The notes under the pieces were generated by a model. It was not told the DNA's origin and ran no database searches. It saw only the letters and a program-made list of their open reading frames with translations. Below are positions 9,167-16,970 of a DNA stretch of 64,000 nt, piece by piece. The translations under genes were made by a program, and so were the position numbers. Each line of letters begins with the position of its first letter. Position 1 is the stretch's first letter. This DNA is from Rhodocista pekingensis (GTDB lineage Bacteria; Pseudomonadota; Alphaproteobacteria; Azospirillales; Azospirillaceae). The stretch is from positions 1 to 64,000 of the forward strand of contig NZ_JBHTCM010000040.1 in the NCBI RefSeq assembly GCF_042665545.1. Reading direction: 5' to 3'.

Positions 9167-11503
9167 ATGTCCCGTTCCCGTTTCCCGGCATCCGTGTCCA
9201 CCCTGGCGCTGCTGCTGGCACTGGCAGCACCCGCCGCCGCCCAGCCGACCGCCGCCCAGCCGACCGCCGCCCAGGCGAGGTCCTCCGGGCCGGATTCCCC
9301 CGGTCCGGCCGGCGCCGACGACCGGGAGATCGAGGAGATCGTGGTCACGGCCCAGCTCCGCGCACAGCCGTTGCAGGACGTGCCGATGCCGATCAACGCC
9401 TTCACCGGCAGCTTCCTCAGGGATGTCCGGATCGACGACTTCGAGGGGCTGGCCGATCTGGCCCCGGGCCTGGAGGTGCTGGAGCAGACGGTGCAGAACC
9501 CGACCATCGTCGTGCGTGGGGTCAGCTCCGGCGGCAGCGCCGCGAACATCGAGAACCGCATCTCCGTCTTCCAGGACGGCATCTCCATCAGCCGGGCGCA
9601 GGGCGCGCTCCAGGAGCTTTTCGACGTCGGCCAGGTGGAGGTGCTGAAGGGACCCCAGGGCACGCTGTACGGGCGCGGTTCCACCGCCGGCGCCATCGCC
9701 GTCGCCTCCGCCCGGCCGGACTTCGACGGGACCTACGGGTCGGTCTCGGCCGGGATCGAGGAGTTCGACGGCTGGACGGCCGGCGCCATGCTCAACGTGC
9801 CGGTCAATGACCGGGCGGCGCTCCGGGTGGCGGCGACGCGCCACTACCGCGACGGCTTCATCAAGAACCTTGAGAACGGCGAACCGACCGGCGGCACGGA
9901 CATGACGGCTGGCCGGATCAGCGGCACGGTGCGCCTCAGCGATGCGGTCGAGGCGACGCTGATCCTCAACGGCCAGCGCGACCGCGGCAATTCCAACGTC
10001 TTCAAGGCGGTCACCATACCGACCCGGGGTGGCGGCTTCAGCGGTTCGGGCGACAACACGCCCTGGAACCGGCTGCCCTTCCGCACCGACCCGTTCTCCC
10101 CGATGCAGTCCGACCTGGGCGATGCGTCCTACCTGCGCCGCGACGTTGCCGGGGCGACGCTGCTGGTCGACGCGCAGCTCGGCGACATCACCCTCAGCTC
10201 CATCTCCGGTTACCGCTATCTCAAGAGCGACGACTATTTCGACGTCGACGGCTCCTACCTCTACATCGTCAACGGGCTGGAGGACACGGACCTCGACCAG
10301 TATTCGACCGAACTGCGTGCCGCCTATGACGGCGGCGGCCGGCTGACCGGCGTGGCCGGCCTCAGCCTGTTCCGGGAATCCACCGACTACCGCATCGCGC
10401 TCGACTACGATCCCAACCGCGTGGCGACGCTGGTGCTCGCCAGCTCGCCCTTCTACCGGCTGCCGGTGGCGGCGAACGGCGCGCTCAACCCCGTCCTGCC
10501 GCTGGGCTTTCCCGCGCGGGTCGGGGAGGAGGGCCTGACCGAGAGCGACACGACCAGCTACTCCGTCTATCTGGACGGTTCGTACCGGATCACCGACAGC
10601 CTCGGCCTCTCCGCGGGTCTGCGCTACACCTTCGACGACAAGTCGCTGGCGACGACCCGTCCGACCAGCAATCTCGGCCTCTTCATTCCGACCTCCACCG
10701 GCGCCCGGCGCACCCGCTCGGCCGACTTCGACGCCTTCCAGCCGCGCGTCGTCCTCGATTACCGGATCGACGAGGATGCGAAGGTGTATGCCAGCGTCAC
10801 CACCGGCTACCGCTCGGGCGTCATCCCCGAGGCCGGGCGGACGAACAGCGATCCGGTCACCGATCCGGAATACGTCATCAGCTACGAGACCGGCGCCCGC
10901 ACCACCTGGCTGGACGGCCGCCTGCGCCTCAACGGCTCGCTCTACTATTACGACTGGACGGACTTCCAGACCCAGGTGACGGACCCCGAAACCAACCTTC
11001 CCGTCAGCGCCGCGGCGGGTGAGGCCAGCGCGTTCGGCTTCGAGCTGGAGGGGGATTTCGACCTGACGAAGGCCCTGCGCCTGTTCGGCAACCTGAACCT
11101 GATGCAGGCCGAATATGACAGCTTCGTCTCCGGCGGCCAGGACTTCACGGGCAACACCATGACCCGTTCGCCGAAGGTCCGGTTCACGCTGGGCGCCCAG
11201 GCCGACATCGAGCTTCCCGCCGGCTGGACGCTGACGGCGAACGGCTACGCCAGCTACCGCAGCCGGCAGTACTACTCGGACGAGAACACCGCGCTGGAGA
11301 GCCAGGACGCCTTCACCCTGGTCAATGCCAACCTGGTCCTGGCGACGCCGGAGGAGGGCATGACCGTCACGCTCTACGCGGAGAACCTGTTCGACGTGGA
11401 GTATCTGGCCGACGTGGGCAACACCGGCCGCTCCTTCGGCATCCCGACCTGGGTGCCGGGCCATCCGCGCGTGATCGGCGTCGAATTCGGCGCCCGGTTC
11501 TGA
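9167..11503 (+). CDS. TonB-dependent outer-membrane receptor
   Basis: The protein has 778 residues. It has a signal peptide (MSRSRFPASVSTLALLLAL, cleavage near AAPAAAQ), a TonB-box-like EEIVVTAQ, and a plug domain with QDVPMPINAFTG and VEVLKGPQGTLYGRGSTAGAI. A long beta-barrel ends in the aromatic residue expected for outer-membrane insertion (GVEFGARF). It would take up a large or scarce ligand using TonB energy. The ligand is not readable, but the phosphatase gene starting 57 bases downstream suggests an organophosphate or a metal-phosphate substrate. The ATG at 9167 was chosen because it begins the signal peptide. Confidence 0.92.
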   Translation: MSRSRFPASVSTLALLLALAAPAAAQPTAAQPTAAQARSSGPDSPGPAGADDREIEEIVVTAQLRAQPLQDVPMPINAFTGSFLRDVRIDDFEGLADLAPGLEVLEQTVQNPTIVVRGVSSGGSAANIENRISVFQDGISISRAQGALQELFDVGQVEVLKGPQGTLYGRGSTAGAIAVASARPDFDGTYGSVSAGIEEFDGWTAGAMLNVPVNDRAALRVAATRHYRDGFIKNLENGEPTGGTDMTAGRISGTVRLSDAVEATLILNGQRDRGNSNVFKAVTIPTRGGGFSGSGDNTPWNRLPFRTDPFSPMQSDLGDASYLRRDVAGATLLVDAQLGDITLSSISGYRYLKSDDYFDVDGSYLYIVNGLEDTDLDQYSTELRAAYDGGGRLTGVAGLSLFRESTDYRIALDYDPNRVATLVLASSPFYRLPVAANGALNPVLPLGFPARVGEEGLTESDTTSYSVYLDGSYRITDSLGLSAGLRYTFDDKSLATTRPTSNLGLFIPTSTGARRTRSADFDAFQPRVVLDYRIDEDAKVYASVTTGYRSGVIPEAGRTNSDPVTDPEYVISYETGARTTWLDGRLRLNGSLYYYDWTDFQTQVTDPETNLPVSAAAGEASAFGFELEGDFDLTKALRLFGNLNLMQAEYDSFVSGGQDFTGNTMTRSPKVRFTLGAQADIELPAGWTLTANGYASYRSRQYYSDENTALESQDAFTLVNANLVLATPEEGMTVTLYAENLFDVEYLADVGNTGRSFGIPTWVPGHPRVIGVEFGARF

Positions 11504-11559
11504 CCGCCGCAACCTCCCCCGCACATCCCCTGACCTCCCTCCAGCCGCGGAGCGCCGCC

Positions 11560-13617
11560 ATGCCGCAGACCACCCGCCGCGCCTTCCTGTCGTTCGGGGC
11601 CGCCGGCCTCGGCCTCACCCTGGTTTCCGCCCTGTCCCCGCTGGCGCCGCGGGCGTCCGCCTCCGGACCGGCGGTCCGCTTCCCCCAGGGCGTCGCCTCG
11701 GGCGACCCGACGCCGACCGCGGTCGCGCTCTGGACCCGGGCGGAGCCGGCCGACGGCCATCAGGGGCCGGTCGCGCTCCAGGTGGAGGTGGCGCGCGACG
11801 CCCGCTTCAAGGACGTCGTCCTGCGCGCCGCCGCCGAAGCCCGGCCGGAGGCGGACTACACGGTGCGCGTCATCGCCACCGACCTTGCGCCCGACCAGAC
11901 CTACTTCTACCGCTTCATCGCGGGCGGCACGGTGTCGGAACCGCTCGGCCGGACGCGCACGGCCCCGGCGCCGGACTCCGACCGGCCGGTGCGGATCGCT
12001 GCCGTCTCCTGCCAGAACTACGAACAGGGAACCTACGAATCCTGGCGGGTGCTGGTGGAGGAAGACGAGGCCGCCGCGCCCGAGGCGCGGATCGACGTCG
12101 TGCTGCATCTGGGCGACTTCATCTACGAGGCGATCGGCTACGGCACGGCGCGCCGGGTGCCGCCGTTCCCCAGCGGCGGGCATGCCTATGACGGCGGCCT
12201 GCGCCACCATGCCGTGACGCTGGAGGACTACCGCCACCTCTACCGGACCTATCTGTCGGACCCCGACCTGATCGCGGCGCGGGCGCGCTTCCCCTTCGTC
12301 TGCACCTGGGACGACCACGAATTCTCCAACGACTGCTGGCAGAGTCAGGCGACCTACGAGATCGGCGGGAGCCCGGCGCAGACGCGCCGGCTGGCCGCCA
12401 ACCGGGCCTGGTTCGAGTTCATCCCGGCCCTGCTGTCGGATGCGCCGGCCGTGCCCGGTGCGGAGCGGCATGCCGCCGATTTCGCGCCCGCCACGGTGGC
12501 GGACGTCCCGTTCGAGCAGGCGCCGCTGGGCTCGGCGGCGCCCGAGCCGAACAATGCCCGCGCCATCGGCTCGCTGACCATCTACCGTGCCTTCCAGTGG
12601 GGCCGGATGCTGGACCTGATCGTCACCGACACGCGCTCCTACCGCTCGGCGCACGCGGTGCCCGACCAGCTCGCCATCGCCTACGGCGCCGTGCCGCGCG
12701 GGTTGCAGCCGCTTGGCCTCGTCTCCCTGATGGATGCGGGCCGCACGGCCATGGGTGGGCAGCCTCCGGCCGAACTGCCGCTGCCCGACGGTCGCCGCGT
12801 GCCCAACCCACGGGCTGCGGCGGAGCCGGGCAGCATGCTGGGGACGGTCCAGCGCGACTGGTTCCTCTCGGCGCTGAAGACCTCGCGCGCCGTCTGGAAG
12901 GTCTGGGGCAACTCCGTGCCGCTGACGCCGCTGCGCTTCGACCTGGACGCGGTGGGCCGCACGCCGGAACCGCTGGCCCTCAGCCTGGACGCCTGGGACG
13001 GCTACCCGTCCGAGCGCGACCGGATTCTCGGGCGTCTGCTCGCCGACGGCGTGACGAACGTGGTGTCGCTCACGGGCGACCACCACATGCATTTCGCCGG
13101 GCTGGCGCTGGCGGACAACTACCGGGGCGACCCGGTGATGGTGGAGTTCGCGGTGGCCGGCATCAGCTCCCAGCCGGCCCAGGTCTCGTTCCACAAGGCG
13201 GTGCCGACCGACAGTCCGTTCCGGCCCCTGATCGCCTTCGACAGGCCCGTCGACTCGCCGGCGCCGCGCACGGACGCGTTCAACATGACCATGATGTACG
13301 GCGTCGCGTCGGTGGCGGCGACGGCCGCCGCCGGGTCGGAGGAGGCCGGCCTCAAGGCCCGCAACCCCGCGCAGAACCGGCATCTCCGCTTCATCGATTC
13401 GGCGGCGAACGGCTTCGCGGTCTTCACCTTCGCGGCCGACGGGGTCGATGCCCGCTATGTCACCGTGACGCCGGGCGTGCCCTCGCCGGACGCCCGGGTG
13501 CGCCGCCGCATGGCCCTGCGGGCGGATGCCTGGCGGCCGGGCGGGGCGCCGCAGCTCCGGGTCACCGCCCTGGAGGGCGAGGCCCTGTTCCCGGCCTCGG
13601 CCTACCGGGACCTCTGA
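11560..13617 (+). CDS. phoD: PhoD-type alkaline phosphatase / phosphodiesterase, Tat-exported
   Basis: The 685-residue protein begins with a twin-arginine signal peptide (TTRRAFLSFGAAGLGLTL). A PhoD N-terminal domain (FPQGVASGDPTPTAVALWTR) follows, then a metallophosphatase domain with HLGDFIYEAIGYG, WDDHEFSND and LTGDHHMHFAGLAL. PhoD enzymes are folded in the cytoplasm with their calcium/iron cofactor, exported by Tat, and cleave phosphate mono- and diesters. It follows the TonB receptor on the same strand and probably shares its transcript, giving an uptake-plus-hydrolysis pair. At 685 residues it is longer than a typical PhoD of about 520-580; extra segments lie in the middle. Confidence 0.9.
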   Translation: MPQTTRRAFLSFGAAGLGLTLVSALSPLAPRASASGPAVRFPQGVASGDPTPTAVALWTRAEPADGHQGPVALQVEVARDARFKDVVLRAAAEARPEADYTVRVIATDLAPDQTYFYRFIAGGTVSEPLGRTRTAPAPDSDRPVRIAAVSCQNYEQGTYESWRVLVEEDEAAAPEARIDVVLHLGDFIYEAIGYGTARRVPPFPSGGHAYDGGLRHHAVTLEDYRHLYRTYLSDPDLIAARARFPFVCTWDDHEFSNDCWQSQATYEIGGSPAQTRRLAANRAWFEFIPALLSDAPAVPGAERHAADFAPATVADVPFEQAPLGSAAPEPNNARAIGSLTIYRAFQWGRMLDLIVTDTRSYRSAHAVPDQLAIAYGAVPRGLQPLGLVSLMDAGRTAMGGQPPAELPLPDGRRVPNPRAAAEPGSMLGTVQRDWFLSALKTSRAVWKVWGNSVPLTPLRFDLDAVGRTPEPLALSLDAWDGYPSERDRILGRLLADGVTNVVSLTGDHHMHFAGLALADNYRGDPVMVEFAVAGISSQPAQVSFHKAVPTDSPFRPLIAFDRPVDSPAPRTDAFNMTMMYGVASVAATAAAGSEEAGLKARNPAQNRHLRFIDSAANGFAVFTFAADGVDARYVTVTPGVPSPDARVRRRMALRADAWRPGGAPQLRVTALEGEALFPASAYRDL

Positions 13618-13626
13618 AAAGTGGGG

Positions 13627-13658
13627 CGGCGGGAGACGGCGGCCCGCCGCTCCCGCCG
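13627..13658. terminator. GC-rich hairpin after phoD
   Basis: An outer stem CGGCGGGA / TCCCGCCG (8 bp) encloses further GGCGG/CCGCC pairing. It lies between the convergent ends of phoD and the downstream membrane protein gene. There is no T-tract on either side, so this is a plausible but unproved terminator. Confidence 0.4.
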
Positions 13659-13692
13659 TATCCGGGACCGGGTCCGTGCCCCCGGCCCTGTC

Positions 13693-14067
13693 TCAGCCGT
13701 TCGCGGCCAGCGGGGCCGCCGCGGTGTCCTTCAGGCGGCGGGCCAGCATCTCCGCCACGCCCATGGCTCCCAGGGCGAGGGCGACGTGCGCCGCCTGGAT
13801 CGGCCAGCGGACCTCGCCCACCGACCAGTGGAGCTGCCCCAGGCCGACCACCGGCACCGCGGCACCGACCGCCAGCGCGACCAGGGCGAGGGTCCGCGCC
13901 TTCCCCCAGGCGACCAGGGCCAGGGCCCAGAGGCCCAGCACCATCAGCCCGCCCACGCCCATGTGGGCATGCAGCGGCACGGCCCAGCCCCAGAAGTAGC
14001 CCAGCCCCAGGACCAGGGCCACCAGCCCCAGGATACGGACGCTGAAAAGGGGAATCTTGACGGTCAT
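13693..14067 (-). CDS. Small integral membrane protein, function unknown
   Basis: This 124-residue protein has about four hydrophobic helices (near residues 9-30, 33-52, 56-76 and 88-108) separated by short polar turns. It has a conserved-looking HAHMGVGGLMVLGLWALA segment and a WPIQAAHVALALGAMGVAEML segment. The histidines within helices recall small membrane proteins of cytochrome b561-like or DUF-type families, but I do not recognise it firmly. The ATG at 14067 gives MTVKIPLFS; another ATG lies two codons upstream. It is convergent with phoD and downstream of ohrR on the same strand. Confidence 0.65.
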   Translation of the reverse strand: MTVKIPLFSVRILGLVALVLGLGYFWGWAVPLHAHMGVGGLMVLGLWALALVAWGKARTLALVALAVGAAVPVVGLGQLHWSVGEVRWPIQAAHVALALGAMGVAEMLARRLKDTAAAPLAANG

Positions 14068-14143
14068 CGGCATAATCCTCGGTTCGGATCGTCAGGGAAT
14101 GTCAAAGGGGTACGCCACCACTAAGCTGCGGTGTGCGCGGCGA

Positions 14144-14605
14144 TCAAGTCTCCAGGTGCCCCAGCAGCTCGTCGAGAAGCCCCGTCAGTGCCGCGATCTT
14201 CTCCGGCGGGACACCGCTCCGCTGCGCCAGCTCCGCGGGAATGCAGCGGCAGCGGGATTTCAGCCCGGCCCCGGCTTCGGTCAGGCCGATCTCCACGACC
14301 CGCTCGTCCGCCGCGCCGCGGCTGCGCCGGACGAAGCCGAGCTGCTCCAGCCGTTTCAGCAGCGGGGTCAGGGTGTTGCTGTTCAGCCGGGCGCGCGCGC
14401 CGATATGGCCCACCGTGCAGGGCGCGTCCTCCCACAGGATCATCAGCACGATGTACTGCGGATAGGTCAGGCCCAGCGGCTCCAGGACCGGCTGGTAGAG
14501 CCGCGTCACCAGCCGGGAGGCGGCGTAGAGCCGGAAGCAGAGCTGCCGGTCCAGGCGCAGCAGGTCGTCGTCGGGGGGCGGCCCGGCATCGGCCGTTCCG
14601 GCCAT
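14144..14605 (-). CDS. ohrR: OhrR-like MarR-family peroxide sensor
   Basis: The 153-residue protein has the MarR winged-helix core (LTYPQYIVLMILWE, RLNSNTLTPLLKRLEQLGFVRR). It also has the OhrR hallmark cysteine in DRQLCFRLYAASR (Cys23 from the chosen start), which is oxidised by organic hydroperoxides to release DNA. The ATG at 14605 lies two bases beyond the glutathione peroxidase stop, indicating a coupled operon; an upstream in-frame ATG at 14632 would overlap it. OhrR usually sits beside ohr; here it is paired with a peroxidase instead, whose operon it probably represses. Confidence 0.85.
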   Translation of the reverse strand: MAGTADAGPPPDDDLLRLDRQLCFRLYAASRLVTRLYQPVLEPLGLTYPQYIVLMILWEDAPCTVGHIGARARLNSNTLTPLLKRLEQLGFVRRSRGAADERVVEIGLTEAGAGLKSRCRCIPAELAQRSGVPPEKIAALTGLLDELLGHLET

Positions 14606-14606
14606 G

Positions 14607-15089
14607 TCACTGCCCCAGGGCGGTGCGGACATGCGCCTCGATGGCCTCGGGCTTCGTCATCGGGGCGAAGCGGCGCAGCGGGCGCCCGTCGCGGCCGATC
14701 AGGAACTTCGTGAAGTTCCATTTGATCCCCTGTCCGAACATGCCGGGAAGCCGGGCGGTCAGCCAGCGGAACACCGGATGCGCCTGCGGGCCGTTCACGT
14801 CCACCTTCTCGAACATGGGGAAGCTGACCCCGTAGTTGACCAGACAGCTCCCCTCGATGGTCGCCGCGTCGCCCGGCTCCTGGTTGCCGAACTGGTTGCA
14901 CGGGAAGCCCAGCACGACGAAGCCCTGGTCGGCATATTTCCGGTAGAGCGCCTCCAGCCCCGCATACTGGGGGGTGAAGCCGCATTTGCTGGCGGTGTTC
15001 ACGACCAGCACGACCTGGCCCGCGAACCGGGACAGGGCGACGTCCTGCCCGCGCAGCGAGCGGGCGTGCAGGGAATGGAATTCGCTCAT
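14607..15089 (-). CDS. Glutathione peroxidase (cysteine type)
   Basis: The protein has 160 residues, the normal length for bacterial GPx/BtuE proteins. The catalytic tetrad is visible: Cys36 in NTASKCGFTPQYAGLE, Gln in FPCNQFGNQEPG, and Trp/Asn in KWNFTKFL. These enzymes reduce hydrogen peroxide and organic hydroperoxides, in bacteria often with thioredoxin as donor. The gene is first in an apparent operon with ohrR, so peroxide-responsive expression is likely. Confidence 0.93.
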   Translation of the reverse strand: MSEFHSLHARSLRGQDVALSRFAGQVVLVVNTASKCGFTPQYAGLEALYRKYADQGFVVLGFPCNQFGNQEPGDAATIEGSCLVNYGVSFPMFEKVDVNGPQAHPVFRWLTARLPGMFGQGIKWNFTKFLIGRDGRPLRRFAPMTKPEAIEAHVRTALGQ

Positions 15090-15200
15090 GGCCGGGTTCC
15101 CTTCCGTTGCGTCGGCCGCGCGCCGACGGGGCTGTTAGGATGATCGTGGGCGATAGGATCGCGCGCGATCGATATGTCCGAGGGGCGAGCGGCTGTCAAT

Positions 15201-15244
15201 CCTGTTCACAGTAGGCCTGTTCACAGTAGGCCTGTTCACAGTAG
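15201..15244. repeat. Three tandem 15-bp repeats (CCTGTTCACAGTAGG)
   Basis: Two perfect 15-base copies (15201-15215, 15216-15230) and a third copy lacking the last base (15231-15244) run head to tail. A degenerate fourth copy (CCCCGTTCACGG) follows at once. They lie in the 307-base gap between the glutathione peroxidase gene and the thioesterase gene, about 110 bases upstream of the peroxidase start. A 15-base period is not a whole number of helical turns, so the copies do not face the same side of the DNA; this may be a slippage product rather than an operator array. Confidence 0.9.
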
Positions 15245-15396
15245 CCCCGTTCACGGCGGGCTCGGCTTCGCGGCCGACCGGCCGCCACCGCCATGCGGAC
15301 GCCGGACCCGGCGGGGCGGCGGCGGGGGCTTTCTCCTGCGGCAGGCCGGTGAAGGGCGGTGCTACGATCGCCGCCCACCGTCACGGGACCCCAGGC

Positions 15397-15849
15397 ATGG
15401 CTTCAGAGATCGGCTCCCCCCTCGACGACCGCGTGGTCCGGCGCGTGCAGGACAGCTTCGCCCGACAGGGGCTGATGGCCCATCTGGGCGCGACGCTGCA
15501 CGAGGTGCGCGCCGGTCTGGTCGTCGTCCGTCTGCCCTTCCGGCCCGAGCTGACGCAGCAGCACGGCTATTTTCACGCCGGCGCCACCGGCGCCATCGCG
15601 GACACCGCCGGCGGCTTCGCGGCCTTCACCCTGTTCCCGGAGGACAGCGCGGTGCTGTCCGTCGAGTACAAGATCAACCTGCTGAATCCGGGCCGGGGCG
15701 AGTTCCTGGAAGCGGTGGGCCGGGTGGTCAAGAGCGGGCGGACCCTGACCGTCTGCCAGTTGGAGGTCAATGCCCACCAGGGAGACAGCGTCAGCCCCGT
15801 CGCCGTGGGACAGCAGACGCTGATCTGCCTGCGCGGCCGGCCCGACTGA
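15397..15849 (+). CDS. PaaI-family (hotdog-fold) thioesterase
   Basis: The protein has 150 residues. It has the hotdog-fold acyl-CoA thioesterase pattern HGYFHAGATGAIADTAGGFAA and a later VEYKINLLNP strand. Members hydrolyse acyl- or aryl-CoA thioesters. The ATG at 15397 was chosen over an upstream ATG at 15349, because the extra 16 residues are not family-like. The gene is followed 54 bases later by the DUF1330 gene on the same strand, so the two may be co-transcribed. Confidence 0.85.
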   Translation: MASEIGSPLDDRVVRRVQDSFARQGLMAHLGATLHEVRAGLVVVRLPFRPELTQQHGYFHAGATGAIADTAGGFAAFTLFPEDSAVLSVEYKINLLNPGRGEFLEAVGRVVKSGRTLTVCQLEVNAHQGDSVSPVAVGQQTLICLRGRPD

Positions 15850-15903
15850 TCCGTCGGTGCTGACGGCATCCGTGAAAGCAGAACACCCGGGAGAGATACC
15901 CCC

Positions 15904-16200
15904 ATGACCGTCTATGCCATCGCCCAGGTCAGTATCCATGACCGCGCCCGCTACGACCGCTATGTCCAGGCATTCATGCCCGTGCTGATGCAGTATGGCG
16001 GCCGGCTGCTGGCCGCGGACGAGGCGCCGGAGACGGTGGAGGGCGACTGGCCGCACCAGAAGGCGGTCCTGCTCTCCTTCGCGGACACGGCGGCCTTCCA
16101 TGCCTGGGCCGGGTCGCCGGAGTACCGCCGCATCTCCGAGGACAGGCTGGCCGGCAGTCGCGCCACGGTACTGCTGGTTCGCGGCATCGATGCTGGCTGA
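15904..16200 (+). CDS. DUF1330 protein
   Basis: This 98-residue protein matches the DUF1330 pattern throughout: MTVYAIAQVSIHDRARYDRY at the start, YGGRLLAADEAPETVEGDWP, and FADTAAFHAWAGSPEYRRI. The family has a ferredoxin-like dimeric alpha/beta-barrel fold, and most members have no known function. The HAWAGSPEY motif is the most conserved part. It converges on the tetR gene. Confidence 0.88.
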   Translation: MTVYAIAQVSIHDRARYDRYVQAFMPVLMQYGGRLLAADEAPETVEGDWPHQKAVLLSFADTAAFHAWAGSPEYRRISEDRLAGSRATVLLVRGIDAG

Positions 16201-16223
16201 CGCGGGGCTCCCCGCCGCGGCCG

Positions 16224-16886
16224 CTATGCCGCCTCCGGGGCCGCTGTCTCCGGGGCCGCCGTCTCCGGGGTGATCAGGTAAGCGCGCAGGAAGATGTCCA
16301 GGGCCGTCTCGACATCGGCGTCGATCTCCTCCGCCCGCGGCGGCGTGCCGACATTCCAGAGGCAGCGCATGTGGCTGCGGGCCTGGCACAGCGAGGTGAG
16401 GTGCTGCGCCGCCAGCAGCGGGTCCGCCTTCCGCAGCAGGCCGCGCTCCATGGCACGGTGGAGATATTCTGACAGCCGCTGGCCGGTCTCCTTCGGGCCG
16501 TGCTCGAAGAAGATGCGGCCCACCTCCGGGAAGCGTTCCGCCTCGGCGATGACCAGCCGGTTCAGACGCAGGACGTCCGGCGACAGCAGCTTGCGCAGGA
16601 AGGCCCGGCAGAAGCGCCGTAGCGAGTCGATCAGCGGGCCGTCCTGGTCCAGCGCCTCCAGCACGCCGATGCGGAAACGGCCGGTCTCGCCCTCCAGCAC
16701 GGCGGCGAACAGATCCTCCTTGGACGGGAAACACGACCAGAGGGTCGTCTTCGATCCGCCCAGGCTGGCCGCGATCGAGGACATGGAGGTGCCGGCATAG
16801 CCATGCTCGAAGAAGGAGGTCCGGGCGATTTCAAGGATCGCCTCGCGGCGGTGGCGTCGCCGGGCTTCATGGGAGCTCTGCGTCAT
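16224..16886 (-). CDS. TetR-family regulator of the divergent efflux operon
   Basis: The protein has 220 residues. It has a canonical N-terminal helix-turn-helix (AILEIARTSFFEHGYAGTSM ... LGGSKTTLWSCFPSKEDLFAAV) and a TetR_C-like helical domain. The C terminus ends in an imperfect TPETAAPETAAPEAA repeat from short tandem DNA repeats. The ATG at 16886 begins MTQSSHEARRRHRREAI; in-frame codons further upstream run through the operator and are unlikely to be used. It is divergent from the efflux operon and probably represses both itself and the pump when no drug ligand is bound. Confidence 0.9.
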   Translation of the reverse strand: MTQSSHEARRRHRREAILEIARTSFFEHGYAGTSMSSIAASLGGSKTTLWSCFPSKEDLFAAVLEGETGRFRIGVLEALDQDGPLIDSLRRFCRAFLRKLLSPDVLRLNRLVIAEAERFPEVGRIFFEHGPKETGQRLSEYLHRAMERGLLRKADPLLAAQHLTSLCQARSHMRCLWNVGTPPRAEEIDADVETALDIFLRAYLITPETAAPETAAPEAA

Positions 16887-16890
16887 GAGC

Positions 16891-16904
16891 GTACTATACA
16901 GTAT
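16891..16904. promoter_or_regulatory. Operator 1, GTAC-N6-GTAT
   Basis: The site lies five bases upstream of the tetR start codon. It matches operator 2 at 10 of 14 positions, and the match runs on into a shared G-TTCCC. The arms GTAC/GTAT flank TATACA. A TetR dimer bound here would block tetR translation or transcription initiation. Confidence 0.6.
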
Positions 16905-16948
16905 CGTTCCCGATTGACAAGGAAGGGTGGGCGGCGCAATGGTGCAAC

Positions 16949-16962
16949 GTACCAAGCAGTAC
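16949..16962. promoter_or_regulatory. Operator 2, GTAC-N6-GTAC
   Basis: A perfect GTAC/GTAC dyad around CAAGCA (CGTAC/GTACG if extended by one base each side) ends eight bases before the outer-membrane-factor start codon. It is 58 bases from operator 1, in the same orientation. It is the natural binding site for the divergent TetR repressor. Confidence 0.6.
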
Positions 16963-16970
16963 GGTTCCCC

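Noticed and set aside
15201..15256. GTTC repeats as an alphaproteobacterial LexA (GTTC-N7-GTTC) box
   Set aside because: The spacing between GTTC elements here is 11 bases, not 7, and neighbours are not SOS genes.
16895..16903. TATACAGTA as half of an E. coli-type LexA box
   Set aside because: The other half is absent, and alphaproteobacterial LexA recognises a different sequence.
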